From positions 5,801,352 to 5,865,351 of the forward strand of contig NC_079203.1 of NCBI RefSeq assembly GCF_026745355.1: 64,000 nt of DNA, in the 5' to 3' direction. The notes beneath the pieces were generated by a model. It did no database searches, had not been told where the DNA came from, and saw only the letters and a program-made list of their open reading frames with translations. Source of the stretch: Beta vulgaris subsp. vulgaris. Lineage: Eukaryota > Streptophyta > Magnoliopsida > Caryophyllales > Amaranthaceae. The position numbers and the translations under genes are program-made. Shown piece by piece: positions 1 to 11,394 of the stretch (positions within the stretch are counted from its first letter, which is position 1; each line of letters starts with the position of its first letter).

Positions 1-320
1 GTACCAAACAACACGCGCGTGAAATTTCCAAGGCTTACAATGACCAAATTATCCTCGTTTGAGTCCCCTAAGAGACTCAAACGGTTGGTTGCCAAGACAA
101 GCTCCCCCTGGATAAGTGCCACTTCTCATGGGAATTCCATCTTCCCATAGGCCATAGCCTACCAAACAATTTTGCTTACTTCCTAAGAAGTGAAATATCA
201 TGGAAAGTGAAATATCATGGAAAGTGAAATTTCATGGGAAGATCAACTTCCCAAGTGCAACCAAACGATACCATAGAGGCGCACGGTTCCATCTATGATA
301 AACACCCCCTCCACAATTTA
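1..320. other. Intergenic, small tandem repeat
   Basis: No gene is visible. Positions 188-236 hold about three copies of a 16-17 bp unit (AAGTGAAATATCATGG). The rest is unremarkable AT-rich sequence ending in the TTA target site of the next element. Confidence 0.5.
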
Positions 321-1171
<851 letters not shown>

Positions 1172-1846
1172 TTATGATTCGGTAAAACTAGTTGTTACTT
1201 TGTTATTTTAGACTTTTAGGGCTTGTTCTCTTCGGCATAAAATAGCTAAACTGAACTGAACTGAATTTATTGGAGCTGAACTGAACTCAACTTATTGGAG
1301 CTAAGTTGGGCTGAACTGAACTGAACTGAATTAAATTAAATTAAATTGAATGTAAATATTTAAACAATAATAATATGAATATTAAATAATAATTATAATG
1401 ATAAGTAATAATAATGAATAATAATAATAATAGTATTTTGGATATTTTTAAATGATAGTTTTAAATAAATAATATTAATAATCATAAATTAATAATAATA
1501 CTAATAATTAATGATAATAATGATAATTAATAATAATTATTTTATATTATTATTTGTATTAATATAGTAATACTTGATGGTGATATATAATAACAATAAT
1601 ATCTAAGTAGTAAATTAATATTACTATTTTAATAATTAGATTTAATAATATTATAATATTTAGTAATAAAAAATAATGATTGGGTTTAGATTGTGAAAAT
1701 TACATCATAAATCGTTTTGACGCGATTTGATTGGTTTATGGGCTAAAAAAACGTGGGTTTATTTGTGCTTTGACCTAAACCATGTTCCTCTTAATAATAA
1801 TAGTAATAAGAATGAGTAAAGCTATAATAAACAAAATAATATATAG

Positions 1847-1877
<31 letters not shown>

Positions 1878-2651
1878 AGTAGTAATAGTAATAAATAATA
1901 ATAATAAGAGTAATTAGTAAAATAAATTATACCAACATAATAATAATATTTAACAAAATGGTTATAAAAGAATGGAGTTGAACTGAACTGATTGGAGCTG
2001 AACTGAACTGAACTGAAGTTATTAGAGCTGAATTGAACTAAACTGAACTGAACTGAATTGAATTGAATTGAATTGAATTGAATGGAATTGAATTAAACTC
2101 AATGTAATAAATATATAAATAATATTTTAAACAAGAACAATATGAATATTAAATAATAATTATAATGATAAGTAATAATAATAATAGTATTTTGGATATT
2201 TTTAAATGATAGTTATAAATAAATATTATTAATAATCATAAATTATTATTAATAATTAATGATAATAATGATAATTAATAATAATTATTTTATATTATTT
2301 GTATTAATATATTAATACTTGATGATGATATATAAGAACAATAATATCTAAGAAGTAAATTAAGATTACTATTTTAATAATTAGATTTAATAATATAAAA
2401 ATAATGATTGGGTTGGACCGCAAAAATTACATCATAAACCGTCTTGACGCGATTTGATTGGTTTATGGGCTAAAAAAAGTTGGATTTATTTGTGTTTTGA
2501 CCTAAATCATGTTCCTCCTAATAATAATAGTAATAATAATGAGTAAAGTTATAATAAACAAAATAATATATAGAAACAACAACAACAACAATAATAATAA
2601 TAATACTTAATAGTAATGATATATATTTAAATAATAATAATAATAATAATC

Positions 2652-2685
<34 letters not shown>

Positions 2686-2723
2686 GAGTAATTAGTAAAA
2701 TAAATTATACCAACATAATAATA

Positions 2724-2979
2724 CTCCCTCCGTCCCATAATATAGTGCTTGTTTCTTTTTTCACGGTCTCCAAAACGTAACTTTGACCTTTAATATCTTC
2801 AATTCCTTATTAATAAAAAATATAAAAAGTTGATATTATGAAACTACACATTGAGACGAATCTAATAAGATCCTACATGAATATGTTTTTTTATATATAC
2901 AAATGAGAATATTCGGTCAAAGATTTTAAAGTTTGACCACCAAAAATGAAATAGGCACTATATTATGGGACGGAGGGAG
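2724..2979. mobile_element. Stowaway-type (Tc1/mariner) MITE
   Basis: Terminal inverted repeats begin CTCCCTCCGTCCCATAATAT and are matched by the inverse ATATTATGGGACGGAGGGAG. Both ends are flanked by TA (2722-2723 and 2980-2981). The element is 256 bp with no coding capacity, and is nested in the PIF-like repeat. Confidence 0.9.
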
Positions 2980-3096
2980 TAATATTTAACAAAATGGTTA
3001 TAAAAGAATGGAGCTGAACTGATTGGAGCTGAACTGAACTGAACTGAACTGAACTGAACTCAAAGTATTTAACAAAATGGTTATAAAAGTATTTTC

Positions 3097-3327
3097 AATT
3101 CAGTTCAATTCAGTTCAGTTCAATTCAGTTCAGTTCATATCAGTTCAGTTCAGACAAGTTCAGTTTAGTTCAGTTCAGACCAGTTCAGTTCAGTTCAGTT
3201 CAGTTCAGCTCTTGACAATACTTTTACTCTCACATAATACTATTCATTTCAGTTCAGTTCAATTCAGTTCAGTTCAGTTCAGATCAGTTCAATTCAGTTC
3301 AGTTCAATTCAATTCAGTTCAGTTCTA
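3097..3327. repeat. TTCAG pentamer array
   Basis: A dense array of CAGTT/TTCAG pentamers with scattered substitutions, interrupted once near 3210-3245. It is the expanded terminal repeat of the PIF-like family in inverted orientation. The open frame across it is a by-product of the pentamer and is not a gene. Confidence 0.85.
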
Positions 3328-4179
3328 CTACAAAAAAGGCCTAGGAAACCGGTTGAAAATGGTTTAGGAAACCGGACTATAACACATCTTCATCTCACAG
3401 GTGTCCTAGGCTAAGAGACCGGTTATAATGCCTGGTTTTCTTGTTTATTTAGGAGACCAGTTGACAGGTAAAACCAGTCTCATATATATAATATATAAAG
3501 AGGTTAGGAGACCATTTAACATTAAAAACCGGTCTCCTTGCCTTACCCTTTGAAACCATTTATTGACCACAACCGGTTTCTTAGGATTAGTAAAATATTA
3601 CAATACATACATTATCCTGTATTTGCGGCTCTTCGTATATACGCTTTTTTTTTTCTAATAAAACAATTTTTTTTTTATTTTATTTTTTGTCAGGTTTGTA
3701 TAACAATTTATCAATAGCCACAACAATATTATTAAATATAAATTCTTGCTCGCTTTATTCATCATATCAAAAAAATATTTGCTACATCTAATTTATATAC
3801 AAAATCAATTTTATTCAAAATATCAATTTCTTCTAATAATGTCTTAAAATAAAATTTCTATAATCTAATGCTAGCTACTAAAACTAAAATTCTAAAATAA
3901 TTAAATAATATATACAATTCAAACTTGACCGTCGTCTTCAATCTCCATCATCTTGTGTTTGATTGTTTAAATAATTTAGCGTAGCCAGCTAGGATCATCC
4001 TCTGACCACAATACACTCTCCATGTTCTCCTGATTTCAGTGCTTTTGGTTCTCCTAATCGTTGATCATGCATCAATGAAGTTCGCAGCTCATCTCCAACA
4101 TCATCAGTAGCTTCTGCATCCCTTGATCTCACTGAGACACTATCAATATCCAGTTCATCATTCAAGTCAGCCTCAAGAG

Positions 4180-7100
4180 CAAAATCTCTTCGAGGTGTGA
4201 ATTATCTTCAGCCTCGAGAAACATGACAGGGCCATGGCTTGCTTCGTGACTGAAAAGGTAGCAGATATGATGGCCTGACTGGCAATAACAGCAGCGAGTG
4301 TAACAATCACAAAGACTGGCCAAAAAGGTCCTTCTACATGGCAAGAAACAATGGAAGTGTCAGCAAAAAGCCCATATGATCCAAGAAGATAGTGTAGTAA
4401 CTTCATCAATTTCAAGGATTACCTGGTACGTTGCTTGGCCCATGTAAGCTAACACAAGGCAGGGGAACACAACACAAGTGAATTCCATCTGCAAATCATC
4501 ATATATCAAAGATAAGCAGTAGTAGTAATAGAAATTCGGAAGAGTTTCACTCCATGCAACTGAGAAAGACCTGCCTAAATGAATCATACAGAGAAGTGAC
4601 CTAGATCAGCAAATATTGCTTCAGCTCCTGCGATCACACAGCTCGAACAAATTATAATGTTAACATAGGTAAGTTAACATAGCGTCATAAACTTTTTGAA
4701 AAGTAATTCAGCATTCTGAAAAAGAAACGGCATTTCTTTAGGTTTTCAAACAATTTGTTAGAAATTTTTCTCTGGATTAAAACAACTTAATCTGGTTAAG
4801 AAAGAACCAAAGGGATTACTTGCAGCAGGCAAAACAATAGGAAATGTATCATGCTAATTATGCAGCAGTGATCGATTGAAGGAATGATGGTACAAAGAAC
4901 GACAACAATTTGACTTATTAAAGAAGTCAAGTAGAAATGATATCTGTTGCTAACTTCATGGCAATCACAACCAAAAATACTATTTAAATTACCTGTGATG
5001 CACAAAACACAGCCACCAAGACCTGACCATGCTTGGATACCATTCTTCCTAAAGAAAAGGTAGATATAAGATGGATTGAGGGCCCTTAATACTGTAACAT
5101 CATATCTGTTTTTGACTATACCGCCAGTTCTCAAGGCACCTCGAGTCAAGAACACCAACATTCAGTCCTTTCTCCTGAAATTTCTTTCCTTTCTCTAAAT
5201 AACTTGGTAAGTGTGACATGTACCTGATAGCTCATCCTCTTTACAGATCCTTCTATCTGACACCCGCCATTGTTGGCAACCTACAACTACATATTTAGGC
5301 AAGGCATCATCGGAATTTCTAGTGATCGCATGATGGAAATCCGCATATGACAAGTTCGATTTTTCAGACATCAAGATATCTCGCAACTTCGTACCTTGAC
5401 GAGTATGAGGAGCAAAGGTGGTCTCTGGAGAAATGTTGCATTTCTGATCCTTAGAAATACGACTAGTGCTACTGAATGCTTCCATAGATCATAAATGTAT
5501 GTACGAGTCACAATGCAATCAACATGTAAAAGTATTAATCAGCTATATCCAGTAGATAACCAATCCCTATTTCTACAGGCTTTCAAATCCGTAAGAAGCT
5601 CAAGTCTCAGCTTCCAACTGCCCTCTGCAAAAGCAAAATCAGTAAACTTAGGAGTAGAAGTAACAATCTATGTTTGATTAAATGGTAATTTTAAGACTGT
5701 AATTTAGAATTACACAAAAAAAATATTAGTATAATATAGAAGAGTATAGCCAACACTAAACAATCATTAGTCCTTGGAATCAGCTATACTAAGCGAATTA
5801 AGTGGTAAGCACCTTTTCAAGAGTCACAGCATAAAGATGCTTTCAGCACATGTAAACCTTTAAGCCAAACCACAATTACAGTTCATCTATCAGCTAAGCC
5901 TCTATAGACATCCACCTAAAAAACTGAAGCAGCTTATGGCAGCGCTTAATTTTATAAAACAACTTGTCAACATTACCTCAACAACATACTCACCAGCCTT
6001 CTTTCATTACTCAACTGAAACCAAAATATATCCTCTTTCCTTTCCCAACACTCGAAGCCATAAAATCATCCGTGATTAGTGTAACAACAAGAGTGGAAAT
6101 GTACAATTCTAAATTCCAAATCAGGAGCCAATACTCGATAGTACAATTACTCGAAACTTTCCTTGTTACTCATCTCAATCCCTTCATACATCTACAACAG
6201 TACAACACCACACAGAACCAAAATCTCGCCATGATATAACATTATAAATGCCAAAAATATTACATCTTTAAGATCATTGACCAAATCATAATTATATTAC
6301 TAAAGACTAACAAAACGTTAAGTGGATTTGGTAATACCATACCTGAAAGTAAACATATCCCCCACCAATACAAATGCAAAGACAAAAACAAAGATGGCCC
6401 TAAAGCATAGAAAACGTGTGGTCCATTTTAAATGATAGTAATAATAAAAAGCAACTTTTATATTTTGAAAAATTAACAGTACCGTTGTTGATTACAACTA
6501 GTACAAAATGACAAAGATCTCTCCTCCCCTAACCTCCCCCTACTTCCTAAAATCCACAACAATTCGTAAAGTGCTAGGGATTAATAAATATAAAATTAAT
6601 AAATAAAGGTGAACGGCTAAAAGAAAAAGATAATCTGAAAAGTGTAGCTAAAAACTACTAACTCGCATATATCCTGCCATTTTTTCAGGAACAAAAAATA
6701 ACGCCTAAATTTTCCAGTATAATATCATTGTTAGGATATCCTAACAGTAATTCAGCATCAACACTTTAACAATAAACAGCGAGAAAAGTGAAAACAGATT
6801 TATAGCTAGAGATCTGTTGGTCAGCTTGTTCGCGATTTGGAATCATATTGACATTGGCATACCTGCTTATAAGTGAATATAGTGCCAATGTCCCTCCTGC
6901 AGCCAATAATTGCCAATTATTTGTAGACATGAAATAACTATTGACAAAACAAACAAGTCAGAAAGAAAGTTGGAAAATCTCGTACCTTCACCATTGTCAT
7001 TAGCTTTAAGCACTACAAATACATATTTCGCTAAGGGTACAAGAGTTATTGTATACAGTATAACAGACAATGCCACCAGAACATCGATTTATGATGTTAT

Positions 7101-7212
7101 AGGCACCTTGCTAAACACGTCAGTGAAGACATATAGAGGGCTCGTACCCACATCACCATACACCACACCAGGAGTTTGGAATGCCAAGGAGAGTGTGCCA
7201 TGTAGAGAACTC
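4180..7212 (-). pseudogene. KUP/HAK/KT potassium transporter gene fragments with introns
   Basis: Pieces of a plant KUP/HAK potassium/proton symporter gene lie in order on the minus strand, separated by apparent introns. The piece at 6986-7212 reads LAFQTPGVVYGDVGTSPLYV, then an in-frame TAA, then [14 protein letters not shown] and KANDNGEG; its donor is GAAG/GTACGAG. The piece at 4993 to about 5143 contains ALNPSYIYLFFRKNG and GGCVLCITG. The piece at 4571-4627 reads AEAIFADLGHFSV and then hits stops. The piece at 4423-4488 reads VVFPCLVLAYMGQA. The piece at about 4185-4390 contains [17 protein letters not shown] and KIIHTS. Exons encoding the region after DNGEG are missing, as is everything after KIIHTS. 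Retained introns point to DNA-level capture. The stops make it non-functional. Confidence 0.85.
5195..5485 (-). pseudogene. Unrecognised coding-like segment inside the CACTA-like block
   Basis: A 96-codon open frame on the minus strand has balanced amino-acid composition (for example KLRDILMSEKSNLSYADFHH). It lies between two KUP fragments but does not match the KUP segment expected there. It may be a piece of another captured gene, or a coincidental frame. I do not recognise a family. The in-frame MESVLWSEDDPSWLR-stop segment at about 3990-4040 (minus) is similarly coding-like and unassigned. Confidence 0.25.
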
Positions 7213-7599
7213 CTGTACAATGGATTAAAATGTATTCAATAACACAACCAATAGATTTAAGTAGTTGCCAAAAGTTTGCTCACTGGTAAACAAATCCCAT
7301 ATTAGGATTCATCAATCCATGTTTATACTATCAAAAAAGAAGTGATACTGAATCAAAATTTATAGATCCTCCATTGCAAAATAACAGTTCCCAATTTAAG
7401 CTACTAATGGTCAAACATACTGACATATGGCTAGTGTTACCTAATGCGCTAAATCTACAAACTCCAATCAAAGAAATACAAATTAGCACATGAAAGTGGT
7501 ATAGTTTGGTCTGTAGAACAAAACTTAGTAGCGAATTGTATCCCTCTATCCATTCTTGTACAATGAACTAGGTAAGTCTTGAAATGAAACAAGGATCCA

Positions 7600-8208
7600 G
7601 TTCTAGATTAACTCATTAAAACATGATTTAGGTCCAACTTAACCAAACTAACAAGGGTAATTAAACTTGTGCTTAAACAAACTAACAAGGGAAACAAAGA
7701 GGTGTGGGTGTACCTCTGCTCACAAGAGCAGCGAAGAACAGAGCAACGAACACAGACGGCTAAGAAGGGTTTCGAAGCTTCGACGCCGACTGAGCACAGA
7801 CGTGGACGAAAACAACGCGGGAAGGTGGCGTCGAGCACCGCACCACATCAGTGCGGGTGAAGAGAGAGAGAAGCAGGGACGACGATACCGCAACCATCCA
7901 CAAAAACCAACAACAGCAGTAGCACCAGGTGGCTACTCAACGACAGAAGAGAAGAAGCTCCGGCGAAAAGCATCAATAACAGCAGCGACGAAACAACAAC
8001 AGCATCACGAAGGAGAGAGAGACGACGCTGCGCAGTACAACACCGGCGAGGAGAGGCGAGCCTCCGGTGACAAAAACAAAGCTCCGGTGAGGGAGGCACA
8101 ACAAGCGAAGGAGGGAGAATTGGTGGGGTTCCACAGTTCGAGTGTCGGTTTTGGGGTTGTGGTTTTCACGGGGAGAGAGAAAGGTTTAAGGGGGGGTGTT
8201 TTTGGTTT
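7600..8208 (-). other. GC-richer segment, candidate captured 5' leader
   Basis: This block is clearly richer in G and C than its surroundings and contains GAGAGA/CTTCTC runs. On the minus strand it lies upstream of the first KUP fragment, where a promoter or 5' UTR would be. Open frames run through it on both strands (up to 181 codons on the plus strand), but they are rich in R, Q and E and resemble no family I know. I read it as non-coding captured leader sequence, with modest confidence. Confidence 0.35.
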
Positions 8209-8225
8209 ATAAAGGGTGGGTTGAT

Positions 8226-8405
8226 ACCAAGTAAGTGTTGGCCCAGTGGTGATGGGGACTGGCTTTGGTAGGACGGACTCGTGTTGGAATCCCCGCAACA
8301 CCCCTGGGAGAGGAATGAAACCTAACCACCCCGAACTTGGCCTCGATTCGGATGTATCCCGAAGGGTGAACCGGGTGCAAACACCAAAAAAAAAATAAAA
8401 AAAAA
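8226..8405 (+). mobile_element. tRNA-derived SINE with perfect target duplication
   Basis: A perfect 17-bp direct repeat (ATAAAGGGTGGGTTGAT) flanks the element at 8209-8225 and 8406-8422. Near its start is TGGCCCAGTGG, like a Pol III A box. About 40 bp later GTGTTGGAATCCCC resembles a B box (GGTTCGAATCC). The element ends in an A-rich tail. These are the hallmarks of a plant tRNA-related SINE. It inserted after the CACTA-like block formed. The length, 180 bp, is typical. Confidence 0.85.
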
Positions 8406-9021
8406 ATAAAGGGTGGGTTGATTTGGGTTATACAAATATGAAATCTAACTTAAAGAATTAGTTCCCACTTTAGGTTAATTTTGTTCAATTTTTTAAAATT
8501 AGAACCCAAAATATATTTTATAATAAAATCATATTAATAAATAATATGAAAAATGATACATAATACTAGTAGTGGTGGTTTTTTTTATTGTATTTGTTAT
8601 TTCAAAAAGAATAAAAAAACTAAAAGTAAATAAAATTATATATATAAATATACTACACAACTATACTAGTATTAGGTTGAAATATATTAAATTTTAAAAT
8701 TAAAATATTTTAAAGAAACCGATTCTAGTTAGAAGTAGTGTATCTTACAACAACAACAATATACACATATCATAGTGTATTATGTTGAAAAAAAAAATTA
8801 AAAAATAAAATATTTCAAGGAAACCGGTTTTACTTGAAAGCGGTCTCTTATTTCACAACAACTTTTTTAGTTAGTCAAATAGTTAAACTTAAGAGACTGG
8901 TTTTAGATAATCAATGGTTTCCTATATTTAAGAAATGGGTTAGTAACCTCAACCGGTCTCCTATATGTACTCTCTTATCAGTTCAGTTCAGCTATTTTAT
9001 GTCGAAGAGAACAGGCCCTTA

Positions 9022-10509
9022 GTGGATTTTAGTTGTCATCTTATTGGTTAGATTTAGCTATGTTTATGATGGTTTTCTTTTTTTAAAGAGTTTTTATTAG
9101 TAACCTTATAGTTTGGCTATTTATATAGGGTAATTAAATAAGTAATTTTAATTTTATAATTAACCATATAGTATTATTGCTGATTCTATAATATGATGAT
9201 GAAAATTGTTGACTTTTTCGGTCAGTGACACGCTTTTGAGGTGAATTAAATTTAAGTAATTTTGTTAGAGCATAAAATTGCACAAAGAATGATACAAAAA
9301 TATATAGAGATATATAATTACATAACCATTTGAATTGAGTTTTGTGCAATTTTGTGATTTTTTGTACTACTTTCGGATTTTTCTTGTACAATTTTGTGTC
9401 TTGGTGAAGATAATAAATATCAAAAAAGTAAAATTTGTACAAATTTCATTGTTAATGTCATTATATACAAATTAATAATAGTTATTACCATATATAAATT
9501 TCCAAACCACAAAGTTATCAATGAGAATTTTTCCATTTCTTTATAGCTATGATACATTTAAAATATAATTATTGTGACAGAAGTAGTTGTTGGAAATAAA
9601 GGACAAAGAAGTAAACACAGTCTCCCTTTGTTTTTTAGGGTATTAATTGAATAGTTAAAAGTGAAAATAAATCACCAAGGTAAAAAAAATCATGTATATC
9701 TATATGATAGCCATAATATTTTTGGTTTGGCTTGATGTTGAGGATCATAATAGACTTGGATCATATGAAGTTGATGAGAAAATACGAATGGACGTGAAAA
9801 AGATGGTTATGGATGATGATTTAAATTATGCATAATCCATTGAAAATAGGTTGAAGACTTCGTCTCGCTTTTTTCTTTATGCAAGGTTAAGTTGTTAGTA
9901 GCATTGATTTTGATGTACTTTAACTAACAAGGTATTGTTAAAATAATTGAAAAATAGGCATGATATCATCAAATAGGAGGTTGTTTATAATGATATAAAC
10001 ATGCTAAGCAGTAGAGTTTTTTATTTTCCCAAAAAAAAAATGAGGAAAACATGGAAGGGTGAGTGTTTGAAAAAATATGATATGAGTTCCAACATCAACA
10101 CATGTAATCAAATTTGGAGGTATGTTGAATGCCATGCGAATTGAAAATTAAAGATGTATCACTGTCCACCAATATTTTATGTTAGGAATAGCGTCTGAAT
10201 GAGAAGTAAAAGAGTTTGCATGTGTTATTCTACATATAAGCCAATGAGCATGTATAAGCATTATACATAATTGTTTGGTTCCATTTTTATGATAATTATG
10301 TAACATGGTCTCTACAATCTAATTGTCGAGGTCAAAAGGTATTACAAGTCCTATAATGTTGCTACTTGGATGTGTTTGCTTCACCAATCGTACCCGGCGA
10401 ATATCTACGTACTAGTCTGTAAATGAGTAGCGCCTACAAATGCTTAATGCATAGCCCCAAACATAAATTTATTGGTCAAGTATTTGTTAGTTATATTGAA
10501 AAAAAAAAA
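9022..10509. other. Intergenic AT-rich stretch, no gene seen
   Basis: No supported coding sequence, RNA gene or recognisable transposon end lies here. Short open frames such as 9134-9442 (minus) are K/F/Y-rich and look random. The stretch ends in a run of A that serves as the target site of the MULE. Confidence 0.6.
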
Positions 10510-10810
10510 CGGTTTTTTCACCAAATACCCCTGACAAATCAAGAAATTCACAATATACCCTCAATGTTTCAACAATTCACCATATACCCCTGACATTTAA
10601 TTTTTTTGCACCAGTTACCCTTTCCGTCAACGGCCGTTAACTGGAGTTTGAAACTTATTGCACCATATATACCCTTACAGTAAACTTATTGCACCAAATA
10701 CCCTTTTTTGCACAATGGCTAATTTTCCAGATTTAAAAAACTAGCCGTTGGGTTTTATCTTTTTAAATATAGTTGCTTTTTTTACTGTTTAGCATCCTCA
10801 TTTGTTAGCA

Positions 10811-11213
10811 ATGAGTCCACATACTAAAAGCTCATCCTCTTCTCATGAATATCCATATGTTAAGGTCCGTAATTGTTACTGTAGTTGTAGAAGAAGATTT
10901 AGCATTCGAAGTTCAGAGAGCTCAACAAATCCAAGCAGGCTATACTGTAAGTGTGATGATTGCAACAACTTCAAATGGTGCAAAGGGACATTTGAGCATA
11001 ATGAAAAATATATGAGCAGGGGAAGCAGACTTATGTCTGGACAAAATAGAGGAAGCGTGTATGAAGAAGAAGAATATAGTGCAGTAAGTACACATTTGAG
11101 AGAAGAAGTGAAGCAACTTAGGAAGAAACTTAAATAACAACAAAAATTAATGCAAGCAACAATTAAAGTAGGTCTAATCATGTTTGTGGTATTGATATTT
11201 GTAATCTTCAAGT
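10811..11213 (+). pseudogene. GRF-type zinc finger protein, premature stop before C-terminal membrane helix
   Basis: From the ATG at 10811 the frame encodes a Ser-rich start, then CYCSC...NPSRLYCKC..C..FKWC, matching the plant GRF zinc finger (Cys pairs, a conserved N-P-x-R, and C-x-C-x2-C before a W). An E-rich, coiled-coil-like stretch follows (EEEEYSAVSTHLREEVKQLRKK). A TAA at 11135-11137 ends it. The same frame then continues for 25 codons (LIMFVVLIFVIF) to a TGA at 11211-11213. That tail looks like the membrane helix that often closes this family, so the TAA is probably a lesion, though the 109-residue short form could still be made. The gene lies inside the MULE, convergent with the transposase. 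Its role for the element is unknown. Confidence 0.75.
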
Positions 11214-11394
11214 GAAGCACATAGTTGTAGTTCAAAAATGTAGCTTTACAAAAGTAGTTTGGGCTCTTGGCCTCTAGCACTGTAATCCAATTTGCAAGTT
11301 AATGCACAAAAAAATTCTAATCCCAATTGTTTGCATAAGTAATGAGTGTTATACAAAAAGTTATAATGTCAATTTCCAACCCCAAAAAACTGTT

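Larger units (their letters stand above)
3328..8979. mobile_element. CACTA-like (En/Spm) element carrying host gene fragments
   Basis: The left end reads CTACTACAAAAAAGG, close to the CACTACAAGAAA ends of CACTA elements. Short subterminal motifs follow, built around AAACCGG and CCGGTCTCC in both orientations (3333-3590). The same motifs recur at the right (8715-8965). The pentamer array is interrupted exactly at these edges (array up to 3327, resuming near 8980), so this block was inserted into it. The right terminus is degenerate and its exact base is uncertain. No transposase is visible. The interior carries KUP transporter fragments and a SINE. Confidence 0.5.
1219..9018. mobile_element. 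Composite PIF/Harbinger-like element with nested insertions
   Basis: The left end GGGCTTGTTCTCTTCGGCAT follows TTA (1216-1218). The right end is its inverse (GTCGAAGAGAACAGGCCC) followed by TTA (9019-9021). Between them lie two to three degenerate repeats of the same AT-rich interior (about 1219-2000, 2000-2700 and 2980-3090), a Stowaway MITE, a long TTCAG array, and a CACTA-like insertion that accounts for most of the length. The whole is best read as one or more PIF-like MITEs that were tandemly duplicated and later invaded. Confidence 0.55.

Noticed and set aside
3077..3367. 96-codon frame rich in SVQF repeats
   Set aside because: It is the translation of the TTCAG pentamer array, open only because the repeat lacks stops.
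7667..8212. 181-codon plus-strand frame rich in R, Q and E
   Set aside because: Comparable frames are open on the opposite strand. The composition reflects GAGAGA/CAACAG tracts, and it lies where the leader of the captured KUP gene would be.
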